NCBI RefSeq assembly: GCF_020740795.1
Contig: NC_067285.1
Span: forward strand, 14,500,001-14,564,000
Source: Apus apus
Lineage: Eukaryota > Chordata > Aves > Apodiformes > Apodidae
Length of the DNA: 64,000 bases
Reading direction: 5' to 3'
Below are positions 32,001 to 42,300 of the stretch, piece after piece. A program made the translations under genes and the position numbers. The notes under the pieces were generated by a model that worked only from the letters and a program-made list of their open reading frames with translations, ran no database searches and was not told the origin of the DNA. Position 1 is the first letter of the stretch; each line of letters starts with the position of its first letter.

Positions 32001-33086
32001 GTGAGTGGTGGAGAGCTGGGAAGCTGGGGCTGGAGATTTGGGGCTCTGCAGCTCCTCCATTGCTTCTGGAAGCCTGGCAGGCAGCATTGCTGGGAGGCTC
32101 TGGGCTGGGCATGGTGTGATGGATGGGTGGTGATGCCCAGAGGGTGCTTTGTGCTAGAGGTCTTGCTCACCAGGGTGGCTTGGAGGTGCTGAGTGCCCCC
32201 ATTCCCATCTCATGGATGGTGCATCCATGCCCACAGGAGGAGCGGCGAGTTGTGTTCATTGGCAAGATCCCCAGCAGGATGACACGGTCGGAGCTGCGGC
32301 ATCGCTTCTCTGTGTTCGGGGACATCGAGGAGTGCACCCTGCACTTCCGCTCTGAGGGGTAAGAGCTGCAGGGGCATGAGGCAGCCCCTTCCCAGGGATA
32401 GCTCCTCTTTTCCCGTTCCTCCTGGGGACAGTGCAGACCAAGGGAAGGACAAGCACTGTGTTGCTGCTGATCTCCATCCTTCTTCGCCTTCTCTGGTTCC
32501 AGGGACAACTATGGCTTTGTCACCTACCGCTATGCCGAGGAAGCCTTTGCTGCCATCGAGAGCGGGCACAAGCTGCGGCGCCCGGACGAGCAGCCCTTCG
32601 ACCTGTGCTTTGGCGGCCGCCGGCAGTTCTGCAGGAGGAACTATGCTGACTTGGGTGAGTTGTGCAGCCCCCAAGCTGGGGGTGCGGGGAAATGCAACCT
32701 TGATCCACTCTCCTTCCCAGAGGTGAGGGGGTCCCCATCCTTGGGGTCAGTCAGGCTTGGCTGGGCTGGGCCTCTTCCAGGGATAGTCTTGCCCCGAGGG
32801 CAGGTTGAACAGGACCTCCCTGCCCCTCCAGCACTGTGATAGAGGCGAGGTCCAGTCCTCCGTCAGCCCAGCTCTGGGTCTGGAATTTGATACGTGAAGT
32901 GAGATGGGAAGTTGCTGCAGGGATGGCCAGAACTGTGCTGGTGACCCTATGGCTCAAGGCAGCCTCTCCTCCTGTCTTCCAGACTCAAACCGAGAAGATT
33001 TCGACCCAGCCCCTGTCAAAAGCAAGTTTGACTCCCTGGACTTCGACACGCTGCTGCGGCAGGCACAGCGCAGCCTGCGGAGGTAG
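19867..33086 (+). CDS. PPRC1: PPRC1, PGC-1-related coactivator (PRC), complete gene, 14 coding exons
   Basis: PRC is a nuclear, growth-regulated coactivator of the PGC-1 family. It works with NRF-1, NRF-2/HCF-1 and nuclear receptors to drive nuclear genes for mitochondria. CDS exons: 19867-20007, 23769-23912, 24022-24177, 24579-24692, 25065-27843, 28224-28277, 28677-28737, 29100-29167, 29309-30107, 31585-31764, 31937-32000, 32237-32358, 32503-32654, 32983-33086. The sum is 4938 nt, giving 1645 residues; human PRC is about 1664. In order: acidic N-terminal activation region (about 65-145), FQKFL where human has the LXXLL box (148-152), SDGEEEEE (234-241), SELVKSMHPYCLP (283-295), basic patch (424-446), proline-rich core (about 710-975), LSSLL (1118-1122), GLTPPATPPH (1173-1182), HCF-1-binding DHDY (1246-1249), Arg/Ser region (about 1415-1498) and an RRM (about 1524-1600) with RNP2 VVFIGKIP and RNP1 NYGFVTYR. 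All introns are GT-AG and all phases join. Exon 2's acceptor is the least certain. Confidence 0.95.
20008..23768 (+). other. PPRC1: PPRC1 intron 1
   Basis: The longest PPRC1 intron (3761 bp). Its first 700 bp remain CpG-rich with further CACGTG-type E-boxes (near 20043 and 20084). No additional exon, snoRNA box pair or repeat is recognised in it. Confidence 0.75.
23769..23912 (+). CDS. PPRC1: PPRC1 exon 2
   Basis: Codons 48-95, phase 0 to 0. It encodes the acidic activation segment with LGTMQNYLDSS and ISIIEDL, counterparts of the human LGTMQSYMDAS and ISLIEDF. The donor GTGGGC is weak but gives the only in-phase join. The N-terminal few residues after the acceptor do not match human well, so the acceptor could lie elsewhere. 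Confidence 0.85.
24022..24177 (+). CDS. PPRC1: PPRC1 exon 3
   Basis: Codons 96-147, containing DAQNELSLLTAITEIL and LSPFDTIMDMELL, nearly identical to human PRC. The acceptor is a tandem CAGCAG: splicing after the first AG gives Gln-Ser-Lys, after the second gives Ser-Lys, and both keep frame. Donor GTAAGT is a perfect consensus. Confidence 0.92.
24579..24692 (+). CDS. PPRC1: PPRC1 exon 4 (carries the altered LXXLL box)
   Basis: Codons 148-185. It opens FQKFLSLSR where human PRC has LHKLLTLSR, so two of the three leucines of the nuclear-receptor box are Phe here. The surrounding SLSR and downstream Ser-rich context are kept, so the alignment is secure. Acceptor CTCTCCAG, donor GTGAGC. Confidence 0.9.
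25065..27843 (+). CDS. PPRC1: PPRC1 exon 5, large central exon
   Basis: Codons 186-1111 plus one base, phase 0 to 1. It carries SDGEEEEE, SELVKSMHPYCLP, MEIPVVL, a Lys/Arg patch likely to act in nuclear import, LSLREYRIRM (human LSLSEYRRRR), the KWPSIPE...EIPCLV block, a long proline-rich stretch and the terminal DIVQAFISEI, which is almost invariant in PRC. The human region rich in repeated V-D-P tripeptides has no clear counterpart. The frame stays open 56 bases past the donor GTGAGC, so intron retention would add only a short tail and lose the RRM. Confidence 0.95.
28224..28277 (+). CDS. PPRC1: PPRC1 exon 6
   Basis: Eighteen codons' worth (phase 1 to 1) encoding IEATDLSSLLEQFEKSE, almost identical to human. 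It holds an intact LXXLL (LSSLL, 1118-1122). Donor is GTGCGG, a weak consensus, but phase and homology fix it. Confidence 0.95.
28677..28737 (+). CDS. PPRC1: PPRC1 exon 7
   Basis: Codes KKEEAPVQPPEDRRPVVSSG, phase 1 to 2. Of two GT donors nearby, only GTGAGT at 28738 joins exon 8 in frame; GTGAGC 15 bases upstream would shift it. Confidence 0.9.
29100..29167 (+). CDS. PPRC1: PPRC1 exon 8
   Basis: Phase 2 to 1, encoding a linker that ends KPLDSLQASELANVA, matching human RPLDRLQAPELANVA. Acceptor TTCTTAG, donor GTAATG. Confidence 0.92.
29309..30107 (+). CDS. PPRC1: PPRC1 exon 9
   Basis: Codons 1173-1438 with part of the next. It opens with GLTPPATPPHQLWKP, a block shared across PGC-1 family members, then LLAKAKSP, the HCF-1-binding DHDY at 1246-1249, SRWNVKHHRDITIKP, and the start of the Arg/Ser region (a run of about ten Ser, then SRSRSRSFSPPPKRWRR). 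Donor GTGAGT. Confidence 0.95.
31585..31764 (+). CDS. PPRC1: PPRC1 exon 10 (Arg/Ser-rich domain)
   Basis: About 60 residues, roughly half Ser with Arg at regular spacing, ending SRSRSPSPCRRSNRRRR. SR-like domains in PGC-1 proteins couple coactivation to RNA processing. Cysteines interspersed (RSSCGSCGR, STSCSQ) replace serines seen in human. Phase 2 to 2. Confidence 0.93.
31937..32000 (+). CDS. PPRC1: PPRC1 exon 11
   Basis: Codes YSYDAQDHYQRQRILQKERAI, phase 2 to 0, nearly identical to human. It links the Arg/Ser region to the RRM. Confidence 0.95.
32237..32358 (+). CDS. PPRC1: PPRC1 exon 12 (RRM, first half)
   Basis: Begins EERRVVFIGKIP: RNP2 is VVFIGKIP, followed by helix SELRHRFSVFGDIEEC. 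Phase 0 to 2, donor GTAAGA. Almost identical to human. Confidence 0.96.
32503..32654 (+). CDS. PPRC1: PPRC1 exon 13 (RRM, second half)
   Basis: Contains RNP1 NYGFVTYR, then YAEEAFAAIESGHKL and FDLCFGGRRQFC, the conserved C-terminal part of PGC-1-type RRMs. Phase 2 to 1, donor GTGAGT. Confidence 0.96.
32983..33086 (+). CDS. PPRC1: PPRC1 exon 14 (last coding exon)
   Basis: Codes SNREDFDPAPVKSKFDSLDF and then DTLLRQAQRSLRR before TAG at 33084-33086. It corresponds closely to the human C-terminus. Confidence 0.96.
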
Positions 33087-33146
33087 CAGCAGGTGAGGCG
33101 GAGCGCCCGCCCCCACTTTTATACTCAAAATACAAAAGACAAAAAA

Positions 33147-33151
<5 letters not shown>

Positions 33152-33177
<26 letters not shown>
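33152..33177 (+). repeat. (GA)13 microsatellite in the PPRC1 3' UTR
   Basis: Thirteen perfect GA units about 66 bp after the stop codon, continuing into a longer polypurine stretch. Confidence 0.92.
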
Positions 33178-33309
33178 TGGGGTTTTTAAGAAAAAGAAAA
33201 AGGAAAAAAAGAAATTTGTTTTATAACCAGTATTTAAGGAGGACGGGTCAATTGCCTTCGACCGGAGGGGCCCAGGCGAGTGGCAGCCCCAGGCTTGCCC
33301 AGGCCGTGT

Positions 33310-33315
33310 AATAAA
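33310..33315 (+). terminator. PPRC1: PPRC1 polyadenylation signal AATAAA
   Basis: Canonical AATAAA 224 bp past the stop codon, the only one in the first 300 bp, followed by TTGTCTCCTCC as a possible downstream element. Confidence 0.8.
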
Positions 33316-33335
33316 TGTGGATGCCCAAACAGCAG

Positions 33336-36300
33336 CACTGCCTTGTCTCCTCCTTCACACGGGCTTGGGCTGTGCCTCTCAGGGGCTTCGTGCTTCTGTT
33401 TGGCCCCATGAAAGATAGAGCAGGTCGGGGAGTGGGTGCAGGAGTGGGGTCACTGACCCACTCTGAGGGGTGTGTAGCAGCCCCCAAATCGCTAGCACGG
33501 GGTGAAAGCCCCTTTGAGGACAGGCAGTGCGGACCCTCTGACCGTTTCTCGGCTTCTGCGGGACAGAGGACCTGGGGCCATCTGCACCTCCCGTGATGGC
33601 CACGGAGGGGCAGTGCAAGATCCTCCACTGCCGCTCCCTGCTGCGGGCTGGCGGGCGGGGGCTTTGGGCCCCGCCAGGAACGCAGGGAGGGGTCTCCCTG
33701 CTCTGGGGGCAGCGTGTGCAGCCGCGGCTTCTGCCTGTCCCCTTTGAGCCTGCTGGTTGGTTTTGCTTCAGCTCACCAGAAGGAGAGAAAAACATATTAT
33801 TTTTGGGTGTCCCCCAGGGAGAGGTGTTGGTGTGACTGCAGAGAGGTCACAGGCATCTGCAGCAGGCAGAGCACAGCGGGATGGTGCTTGGCAGAGGAAC
33901 GACGTTTAGTGATGGGGAAGGGATGCAGGCCCTGCCATGTGCAGGGGCTTGTGGCAGAGAAGGGTGATCCCAGGCAGTGCCCAAGGAAGCATGGTTGGTC
34001 CTGCTGCCTGGACCTCTCATTGAGCCAGCAGTGCCAGGGCCTTGCACCCTGCCCTGTGCCAGCAGCCAGAGAAATTCCCCACTGCAGGCTATTCCTGGGC
34101 TGGAATGTTTCCTGGGCTGGGACAATCCCAGGAATCCTCAGCATTGTAGTGAGGCTGAACTAGCAGTGCTGGCTGGAAACCCCAAGATGGTGTCAAGCAC
34201 CCCAGCTTTGGGACTGCAACAGGCTCAGACAGGGTGTGGTGGTGCCTGGTTGGGCCTCCTCTCAGCATGTGCTGGGGTGGGGGATCCTGCAGCCACCCAG
34301 CTGGGCACTGCAGAGCTGGGGGAGCATGGAGGGAAGGGGTGGGCAGGGGCTGGATCCTCCCAAGGTTCCTCACAGTGCCTAGGGTTGGAGGGGGCTGTTC
34401 AAAGTCCTCTCCAGACCCCTTGCTTGTTGGAGACCCAGGTATGTGGGTGCAGTGAGGCTGCCAGCAGGGTGAGCCCCCAGGGTGAGCTCCGATCCTGTCC
34501 TCTCCTGCCTGGCCCTGGACTTTGCACAAGGGAGGGTCCAAGGAGGTGGCTGCAGGCAAAGGTGTGAGTGGGATGTGGTGGGGTAGGTGGGCAGGGGGCT
34601 GTTAATCAGTAATGCAGCTCTTCCCAGGGATATGGGCTGGGCAGGAGGGTATGAAAGCTGGTGCCCAGCAGCAATATGGGGAGAAGATGCAAGTGACCCT
34701 TTCTGGATCTCCTTTTGCTGCTGCACACATGCAGCCCCTCTCCAGCCCAGGGCAGCTGGGCTGATTGCTGCGCTGACAAGCATATCCCTGCTCTCTGAGC
34801 TGCCACAGCAATGCTGGGGGTGTGTGGATCCAAGCAAGAGAGTTAAAAGGAAGAGCACCTGTTCAACCAGCTGCAAAAACACCTGCAAGCTGTAGACTGG
34901 TTCAGGTCTGAAGAAGGACTTGTGAGCCCAGAGGCTGGGTTGCCTTCTCCAGCTGCTTTAGCTAGTCTCAAAGTTTCTTCACAGCCTTTCCTTGAACTTC
35001 TGCTGCAGCTGTGGAGGCAGGTGGGAGCTGGGAATTTCACAGGGAAGCTGAAGGTGGGTGTGGAGGACGTCCCCTGGCAGAACAACCCCTGGGACCCCCA
35101 GGGATGTGCTACCCCATGGACCTGAGGTGTGTGCATTTGGGCAGCTCTGTGAGTGTGGTGTCACCCCAAATATTTGTGTGTTGACTACAGCACCAGCGCA
35201 GCTGTGTCCTTGTGTTCCTGGGGCTGGGCTGCACATGGTCCCCTCTCCTTGTTTCTGTGGGTGAGGGAAGGCAGGGAGTGTGAACGCGTTTGTGTTGCCA
35301 AAGAATTAACACCCTGCTGTTGTGCCCTATAAATCTTTCAAGTGTTAGAGGCTGACTTTATCCCCCCACATTACAGTTTAATGGTTTCCGTTAGCAATAA
35401 CCTGGCCCTGTGTTCTGGGGTTATTGATTTAAGGTCTGCTGTGGAGGGTGTGAGAGTTGCAGAAAGGTGTTTTCCTGCCGCCCAGCCGGCGGCAAAGGCG
35501 CCGTTGCAAAGAGGAAGCAGGAGAGTGGGAAGCAGTGCACAGCCAGCTCTGAAAGTGTGGTGGGAGCTGTCTGGAGAGGATCAAGGGACAGCAGTGAGGA
35601 GCAGCACTTGGAGCACATTTCTCACTCAGACCTGCAGCTGCAGAGGTGAGTCCTGGCAGGACAGCATGGATGAGCTCTAACACAGGTGGGATGTGCCCGT
35701 CTTTGGCTCTTGATGGAGTTGTTGCCTGTGTGGCTGGCCTCTGGCTTGACGGATGGCAGCTATGTGTGCCTCCCCCATGTTAGCTGGATCAGCCTGTTGC
35801 ACTGCAGACAGCCCCTTTTAGGAGTTTGGACCTGAAGCTCCCATGGCAGAGCCATGCCTTGACTCTTCTGTGCACACCAGTAGGTAAGTCCTGCTGGTGA
35901 CTGTGTGGCTGGCCCAGAACAGTCCCCCTTGGCTTGCAGGTGGCCTTTGGAAGAGGCTGGGTTGCAGCTCATGCACAGCCTTTGATGTGCTGGCGTCACC
36001 AGTACCCATGGGGGTTTCCCTTGCCAGAGCTGGGGCTTTGTAGGGAGCCCATCTCCTGAGGGGAGTCTCCTGGAAGCAAATCCACTTCACCCAAGGCACA
36101 CAGTGCATGTAGGACAGCCAACTTTCTTCCTACAAGTCACAGCATCCTTCAGCATCCTTTGCTGCCTGCCCGAGAGGCTCTGCTCTGAGCTGCAGCAGCC
36201 CATGGCCGGGGACTACGCAGCAGGTCACTAAGCAGAGCTGGGGTTTTCTCTCTGTTGCACTTTCAACCTTTCCCCTTCTGCTCCTGCTGCAGACTCCACT

Positions 36301-39300
36301 TTTTTGTGGTTGTCCCTAACCATGCACTAGGCCCTGCTGTTGTGCCCTTCTGCTGGAACAAACTTCCAAGGGACTGATGCTGATTTCATGCCTTCCTTCT
36401 CCCTTTCCCTCCACATTCTTTCTTGCATCAGTATGTCCTGAACATGATCTGCAAGCTAGAAAGCAGCTAAAAGGACATCCAGAGTGGCCCTTCATCATGG
36501 GTAAAACTTGGAAGATGAGGGGCTTGTGCCTGGGTCTGGAGTGGCTGTGATCTTGGTGACATGGTATAACGTTCTCACTAGAGCAAGGGGAATTGCAGTA
36601 ATTGGGTGACCTGATGTGACCTGGGGTTGGTGTTGGTCTCAGGGACCACAAGTGCTTCAGTTGAGTTGTTGCAAATACACAGGAATAATTTTTTTTCTCT
36701 TTGCAAAAGATTGTTTGGACACCATGTGGAAAAAGGCAGAGAGCTAACAGAAAAGTCAGATGGCAGCACCTTCTACACTTCAGATCCAACATAATATGTT
36801 TGACATGCTCATCCTGAAAGCTGACAGGGACGGCCATGGGGAGAGGTGCCAGGCACTAACCTGGCTCTACAATGCTCCTTGCTGTTTGCACCCGACCCCC
36901 TCTTTGGGACCGCCAGCCCTTGAGATTCAGGGTGGGTCAGCTCAGAGATCCTGACCCAAAGCAGAGGCTGTTGCTGTGTCATGGCCTGGGCCTCCTGCAC
37001 TGGCAGCTTCACAGGGGTACCCACCTTACGGTACCTGCAGAGAGGGGCCATGGGAGTTTGGTGCTGGGATCACTGGAAATCCTGGGTCAGAGGAGTCCCT
37101 GACAGCTGAGTCAGATGCTTGTCCCTCTACACCACGGAGAGCCTGCAGGTTTGGGGCTTCCTCACTCTGCTCTTTTATACATCCATTGTCCCAAATCCCT
37201 GCCTGCCTGCAAGCAAGCCCTGGAGGCCAGCCAGCAGTTGTGCGTGCTTTAAATCTGTGCTTGTACAGCTGAGAGCCTGGGTTAATTCCCATGTTCCCTC
37301 TTACAGCTGCTTTTGCAGTCATCCTGTGCACTTGTGTTCACATCAGAACTGTCCTCCAGGGTCACCTTGTTGTCAAGTGTCCTGTAGTTGTGAGTAAAGA
37401 TGCAGTGAATGTTCTGTGGTTGCCTCTCAACCAGACACTTGCTCCATTCACCATACCAACCAGGCACTGCAAATGTTCCTTGAATTCTCTCAGCAAAAAA
37501 GCTGCAGCTATAACATGCCACAGGAAGCAAGCAAAGAGATTAAGGGAACATCAGGTCTGCAGCCTGATGATGGCAGAGAATTTATGAAAAAAATTACATA
37601 GGATCTAGGGAATAGACGTGAACTTGGAGAAGCACACACACACAAAAATTTACCCCAAAATCTCCAAACCACACAAAAAATGCAATCACAATTCTTCTAC
37701 CAGTCCAGGAAAATTCCCTCCTGACCCTAATCTGGCAATAGCATTAAGCCTAATGTGTGAGCAGACCTCTGGGACTGTAATGCTGGGAGCACCAATGCAT
37801 GAAGTGCAAAGCTTGTCTTAAGTGCTTCGTAAGAAGGAGAACCTTTAGAAGTGAATTAAGGGGGAATATTGTTTATTCTTCATCTTCACAGTGACCAGCA
37901 GAAACCTGGAAGCCTGGGTTTGAAGCAGCACCTTCTCGAAGCAAACTTAGCTCTGCTGACTCCTTGGCCAGCCAAGAGCTGTGTCTCAGGCTGAACTGCT
38001 CATCTCCAGAGCATCTCCATTTAGAAGTTTATGGAGAGAGTTTGATAAAACTGTAATTTAAATTGATCTGTGTTTCTCTGCTCCATTACCCTTCTTGGAA
38101 GGGTGGTCTAGAACTTCACTTCTGGTAGTGTTAGAAACTCTCCAATTCACCATCTAAACTTATTCATTATTTTGTGCCACTGTAGTATGCCTTAAAGAAT
38201 TTCTAAAGATTTTCTTAACATTTTTTTATTTACAATTTTCTTTCAGTGGTTCTTCAGAAATAGATTTGTCTCCTCTTAGTCTCTGTCTGACCAGAACAAG
38301 CCAAACTCTTCTAGCAGATCTTCATCATCTGGTGCTTGTTTGTCTCAGCATCCAAATATTTTTTCTCTGTGCAGTGGTGATTTATCCTTCCTGGATGCAG
38401 AGCCACAAGGAATTCTGGAAGAAGCCTCACGATGCCTTGTGTAACAGCAATAATGTTTCTGTTTCTGCTAAAAATAACTAGTCTGATGCATCCCAGCATC
38501 ATGCCATTCCTTTTTCACAGCAGCTTCACACTGCTGCTTCATATTCATCCTTCAGTGCAGTAAGGTCTTTTTATTCCTTCAGTGCCTCCATTTCATCAGT
38601 TTATAGCAGATGTCCTTCCTGGTGGTCCTCAAGTATTTCAGTTTGCCCTTTCTGCTATTATGTTTCATCCTACTTTCCCCATCCCTTGACCAAGCTCAAG
38701 GTCCTCTTCTTCTTCCTCTATGAGGAACTACTTCCTTCAGCATTTATAGTCCCTCCCAACCTTGTGCTGCCTCTGCATTTTGGAAGCTTGCACTTGGCTC
38801 TTCTGAAATTGCCAATGGATTTTCTAACCTGAATTTTATTCCCAAGATACATGGTTAATATCCTTCCCACAGCCTGGTCATGCTTGTTTTTGATGCATCT
38901 TGATACAGTCTCTCCTGTATCTCCTTACCAACCTTGGGATTCATCTTCACCTTCAGCAGCAGTTCCTCCTGGTTCATAGTGCATCATCTTTAACTCTGAA
39001 CTGAGCACCTTAATCTAAGAAACGGGCAGCCTCATCTAAGTATAATTTCTATCACCCTCTTCCTGTTTCATTAAGTATCTTATCACTCCCTGTGTTCCCC
39101 TAATCACCTTTACTGAAACAGTAAATCCCACTTTTGGGTTTTGACCACAGCTGGCTCATGTCTCCTCTCCCTCCACCCCTTTCCTTGCAGGTTCTGCCTA
39201 CACTGAGTGCTTGCAGCTCTTGCCTGACTGACAGAGCAACCTCAACAATCACTAAAACCACATCTGGAATAATGTTGTGTTTTACGTTACAATGAACTGA

Positions 39301-41900
39301 TAAGGACATTTGCTTTCTGTCTTGTCAGAGGATACCTGAGCCCAGCTGTTCTGATGCTGTTTGTGGCCTGGCATTCACTGGGAAATTGAAGACTCCTATA
39401 ATTGTGCAATTTTTGCTGTTTATTCCTCTTGCAGCCCTAGAGGTGGCACAGTTTCTACTCAAGCCTGCATCTGCTGCATCTTTAGCCAATCTCTGAGAAT
39501 ACCTGTGCAGGGCCCTTTTTTACCACCCTTTCTCACACCTCCTCAAGATATATCTTATCCATGTCACCCCCTTTTGTGTCCTTAGAACAACCTGTTTTGC
39601 TCACAGTGCTTCACAACTTTCTGCTCCCCTCCTGCTAGCTGAGTGGTCTGAGCCAGTTTCCACATGTGCTTACCTCTGTGGTCTTGTGCCAGGCATCCCA
39701 CTGAGCATGCCAGCACATGCTGGGGTGCACCATCCTCTGGCTCATTATATTGCCAGTTTGCCAAAATTCTGGCTTGCCTGATGTGACCACAGCAAATAGC
39801 AGAACTTAAGGAGAAGGCTACAAAATCAGCTACCACAGGCTGTCACAAAATTTTAGAGGAACTTGTACCAGGAATGGATGAGGGAAATAAAGGACATGGT
39901 GTTTCTGGTTTAAGCTCCAAAGATTCTGGTTAGGTGACAACTGAAAATTGATTTAACACCTCAAGGGAGACCCAGAAGTCCATGTGAAAAAAACTAAGCA
40001 AGGTTAATTGAATGTATCTAGAAGGCTTAGTCAATGGGTGAGTTACTAGGTTTTGAAACTGTGTATGATATCAATATTGTGTACAAGCTCTGTTCCCAGG
40101 TGAACTGGTGAGTATTGGAAACTGCATCCTTAAATTGTTTATTTTTAGAGGTAGGATGTATGCAGGGAAGCAGAAGAAAATACACTTTCTCTGTTACCTA
40201 GAGACAGTTGGAACTTTCCCCTAAATAAATAAGCTCTTCTTCAAGTACCTCAGGGCAGAGGGATTCCCATATACCACTTGTTCACTGGATCAATGGTACA
40301 CAGGCTTAGAAAGCAGGAAGTGAACAGCTCTAGCCATGCAGACCAAGAGTGGGCATACCTGACAGTGTCACTCAAATGGCTTGATAAGGCTAACAAGTAA
40401 GATGTCTGTGGTCCATCAAAGGTCTTGTAAAGTGCACACAGGACATTTTTGATGCTGTGCAATGAAGATGTGCAGACTGGGCAATATCTGTGAATCAGAA
40501 CTTTCGAGACCTGGGGTTACCCTTAGCATGTAGGCAAAATACTGATGGCTAAATAAAAGGCTACACATTAAGGGTATAACAGAAGATCATAACCTTTGGG
40601 GACATGCATGGTACAACTCCTAAGGAAGTGGTTCAGACTATTTTTTGGCTTCTACAGGCTTTGAAGCTTGGCTACTGGACAGCTGAACCTCACTTCAGTC
40701 CCTCTTCACCAGTGAAGAAGACTGCTCTGTACAATCTTGTGGGAGTGAAGAGTCCTGCATGATGTATAGTTATGGGTTGTAACTGCCACTGAAGGAAAAT
40801 GAATAAGTCAGAGTTCTCCAGATGCTGGTGGTGGCAGACTCCAGGGAATGTAATGCTATTAATGGCCTGGATAAAAGGAATAGGTCAGAGCAGGACATTA
40901 TCTCTGGAGTGTCAATAGCAACTGGGAAAAGAGGTGACAGCAGCCAACACCACTTACTGCTATGGACAGCTGCTCTCCTAATCCCCATCTCTATCAACAT
41001 CTCTAAACATCTCCATATGAGAGCAAGGTTGGTGAAGCAGTAACCCCCCTCTCAAACCACAAACTGGGGTTAGTTTTGTCTTTCTTGCCTCTGTCTCGTG
41101 GTGCTTTGACTAGTGGCTAATTCCTCAGGCTCTGGTGCTTCCCATTTGACTATTCACTTTGGAGTAATCTGTTAACAAAATGTCTGTAAGTTAACAGGGA
41201 CTGACATCCAGTATGAAACCACCAGTCACCACCTGATTATTTCAGCAGTATTTTCTTCAGCCTGCTGGAAAAACACTTCATGAAGTGGGGCAATTACAAG
41301 GCTGAACCCAAACTTCAGTGGAAATTATACACATATGCATTCTGACTAAACTGCAGCTGCCTGGGAAGCAGTGCAGGATACTCAAGTACCAAGCAAAACA
41401 CGTTTGGATGTGCCCGACTGTGTGTGGTGACAGTAGCCTCTGGTCAAGGTCATTTTTCTTGACTGTTCTCTTAAAGCTTGTTGCTGGACACTTGAATCCC
41501 TGTAGGCTTTCACCTACTGTGTAAAATGTGCTTTTATTAGTAATCTTCATGGTTTTAGCAAGCTGCTGTTCACAAACTATTTGGGCTTGCCTAAATGTGA
41601 ATGTGTTGGGGTTTTTTGGTTTTGTTTCTATTTCACTTGGCAGAATTTGTGATTTTCTCTATTTCTTCTTTGGCCATAACTTACACTTTCTGAGGGCTGT
41701 GTTTGTACTTCTAAATGTCTTCTTTGCTCAGTTGTTTAACTGTGCCATGCTTGGACATATTATTTTTGTTAGCACATTTTGAATGGTAGCATATTTAAAG
41801 CTTTAAATATGAGGTCTCAAAGTCATTGCAAGCTTCTTGTCCTTTCATCAGCTACTTTAGAATTCTTAATTACTCTCCTGAATTTTATACTTATTCCCTT
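33336..41900. other. Gene-free interval downstream of PPRC1, with a composition break
   Basis: No exon, CpG island or RNA gene is recognised. NOLC1, which follows PPRC1 in human, would show a CpG-island promoter and a LisH-type N-terminus; neither is seen. GC content is high to about 37 kb and clearly lower after that by eye. Around 39375-39410 the minus strand reads IIGVFNFP, possibly a second decayed LINE endonuclease motif (canonical GDFN), too isolated to call. Confidence 0.55.
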
Positions 41901-41939
41901 TTGAAAGAGAATGTGCTCATCTTCCTTTTAAGTTACGTT

Positions 41940-42300
41940 GCACTGGAGTGTACTGTGTTGCTTCTTCCTCTCCTCCAGTAATATTGAATTTGAGCACAGC
42001 ATGTTCATTATGACAAAGTGACTGTTCACTATTACATTTCAAACTCCCTCATATGTACTACTTGTGACTAAATCAAGAGTTCATCCTCCACTTGGATCTT
42101 CTGAGTGGTCATTCTAAGAACTATTCATTTATGAGGGCTAAAAATACAGTCTTTGCATCATTCTTTGACAAGGTACCTACCTGGTCTGTATTGTGGTAAT
42201 TAATATCTCCCATTATCATTATGTTTTCTCCCCTGACAACCTCTTAAAGTCCTCCAGCTGTTTTTCATTCCAGTATCCTAATCAGGTGGTCAATAGTATA
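41940..42300 (-). mobile_element. Decayed LINE ORF2 endonuclease fragment (CR1/L2 clade)
   Basis: On the minus strand GENIMIMGDINY (GDIN codons at 42210-42199) matches the GDFN motif of LINE apurinic endonucleases. About 66 codons downstream in the same frame is SLCHNEHAVLKF (HNEH at 42012-42001), matching the S-D-H-E...F motif. CR1 ORF2 has this same spacing. Stop codons and lost active-site residues (Asp to Asn in the second motif) show it is long dead. Limits are approximate; the reverse transcriptase part is not recognised. Confidence 0.6.

Larger units (their letters stand above)
33087..33330 (+). other. PPRC1: PPRC1 3' UTR
   Basis: Short 3' UTR of about 245 nt. It is dominated by a purine tract: (GA)13 at 33152-33177, then an A/G-rich segment to about 33215. 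The cleavage site is inferred 15-20 nt after the AATAAA, ahead of a T/C-rich downstream element. Confidence 0.75.
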
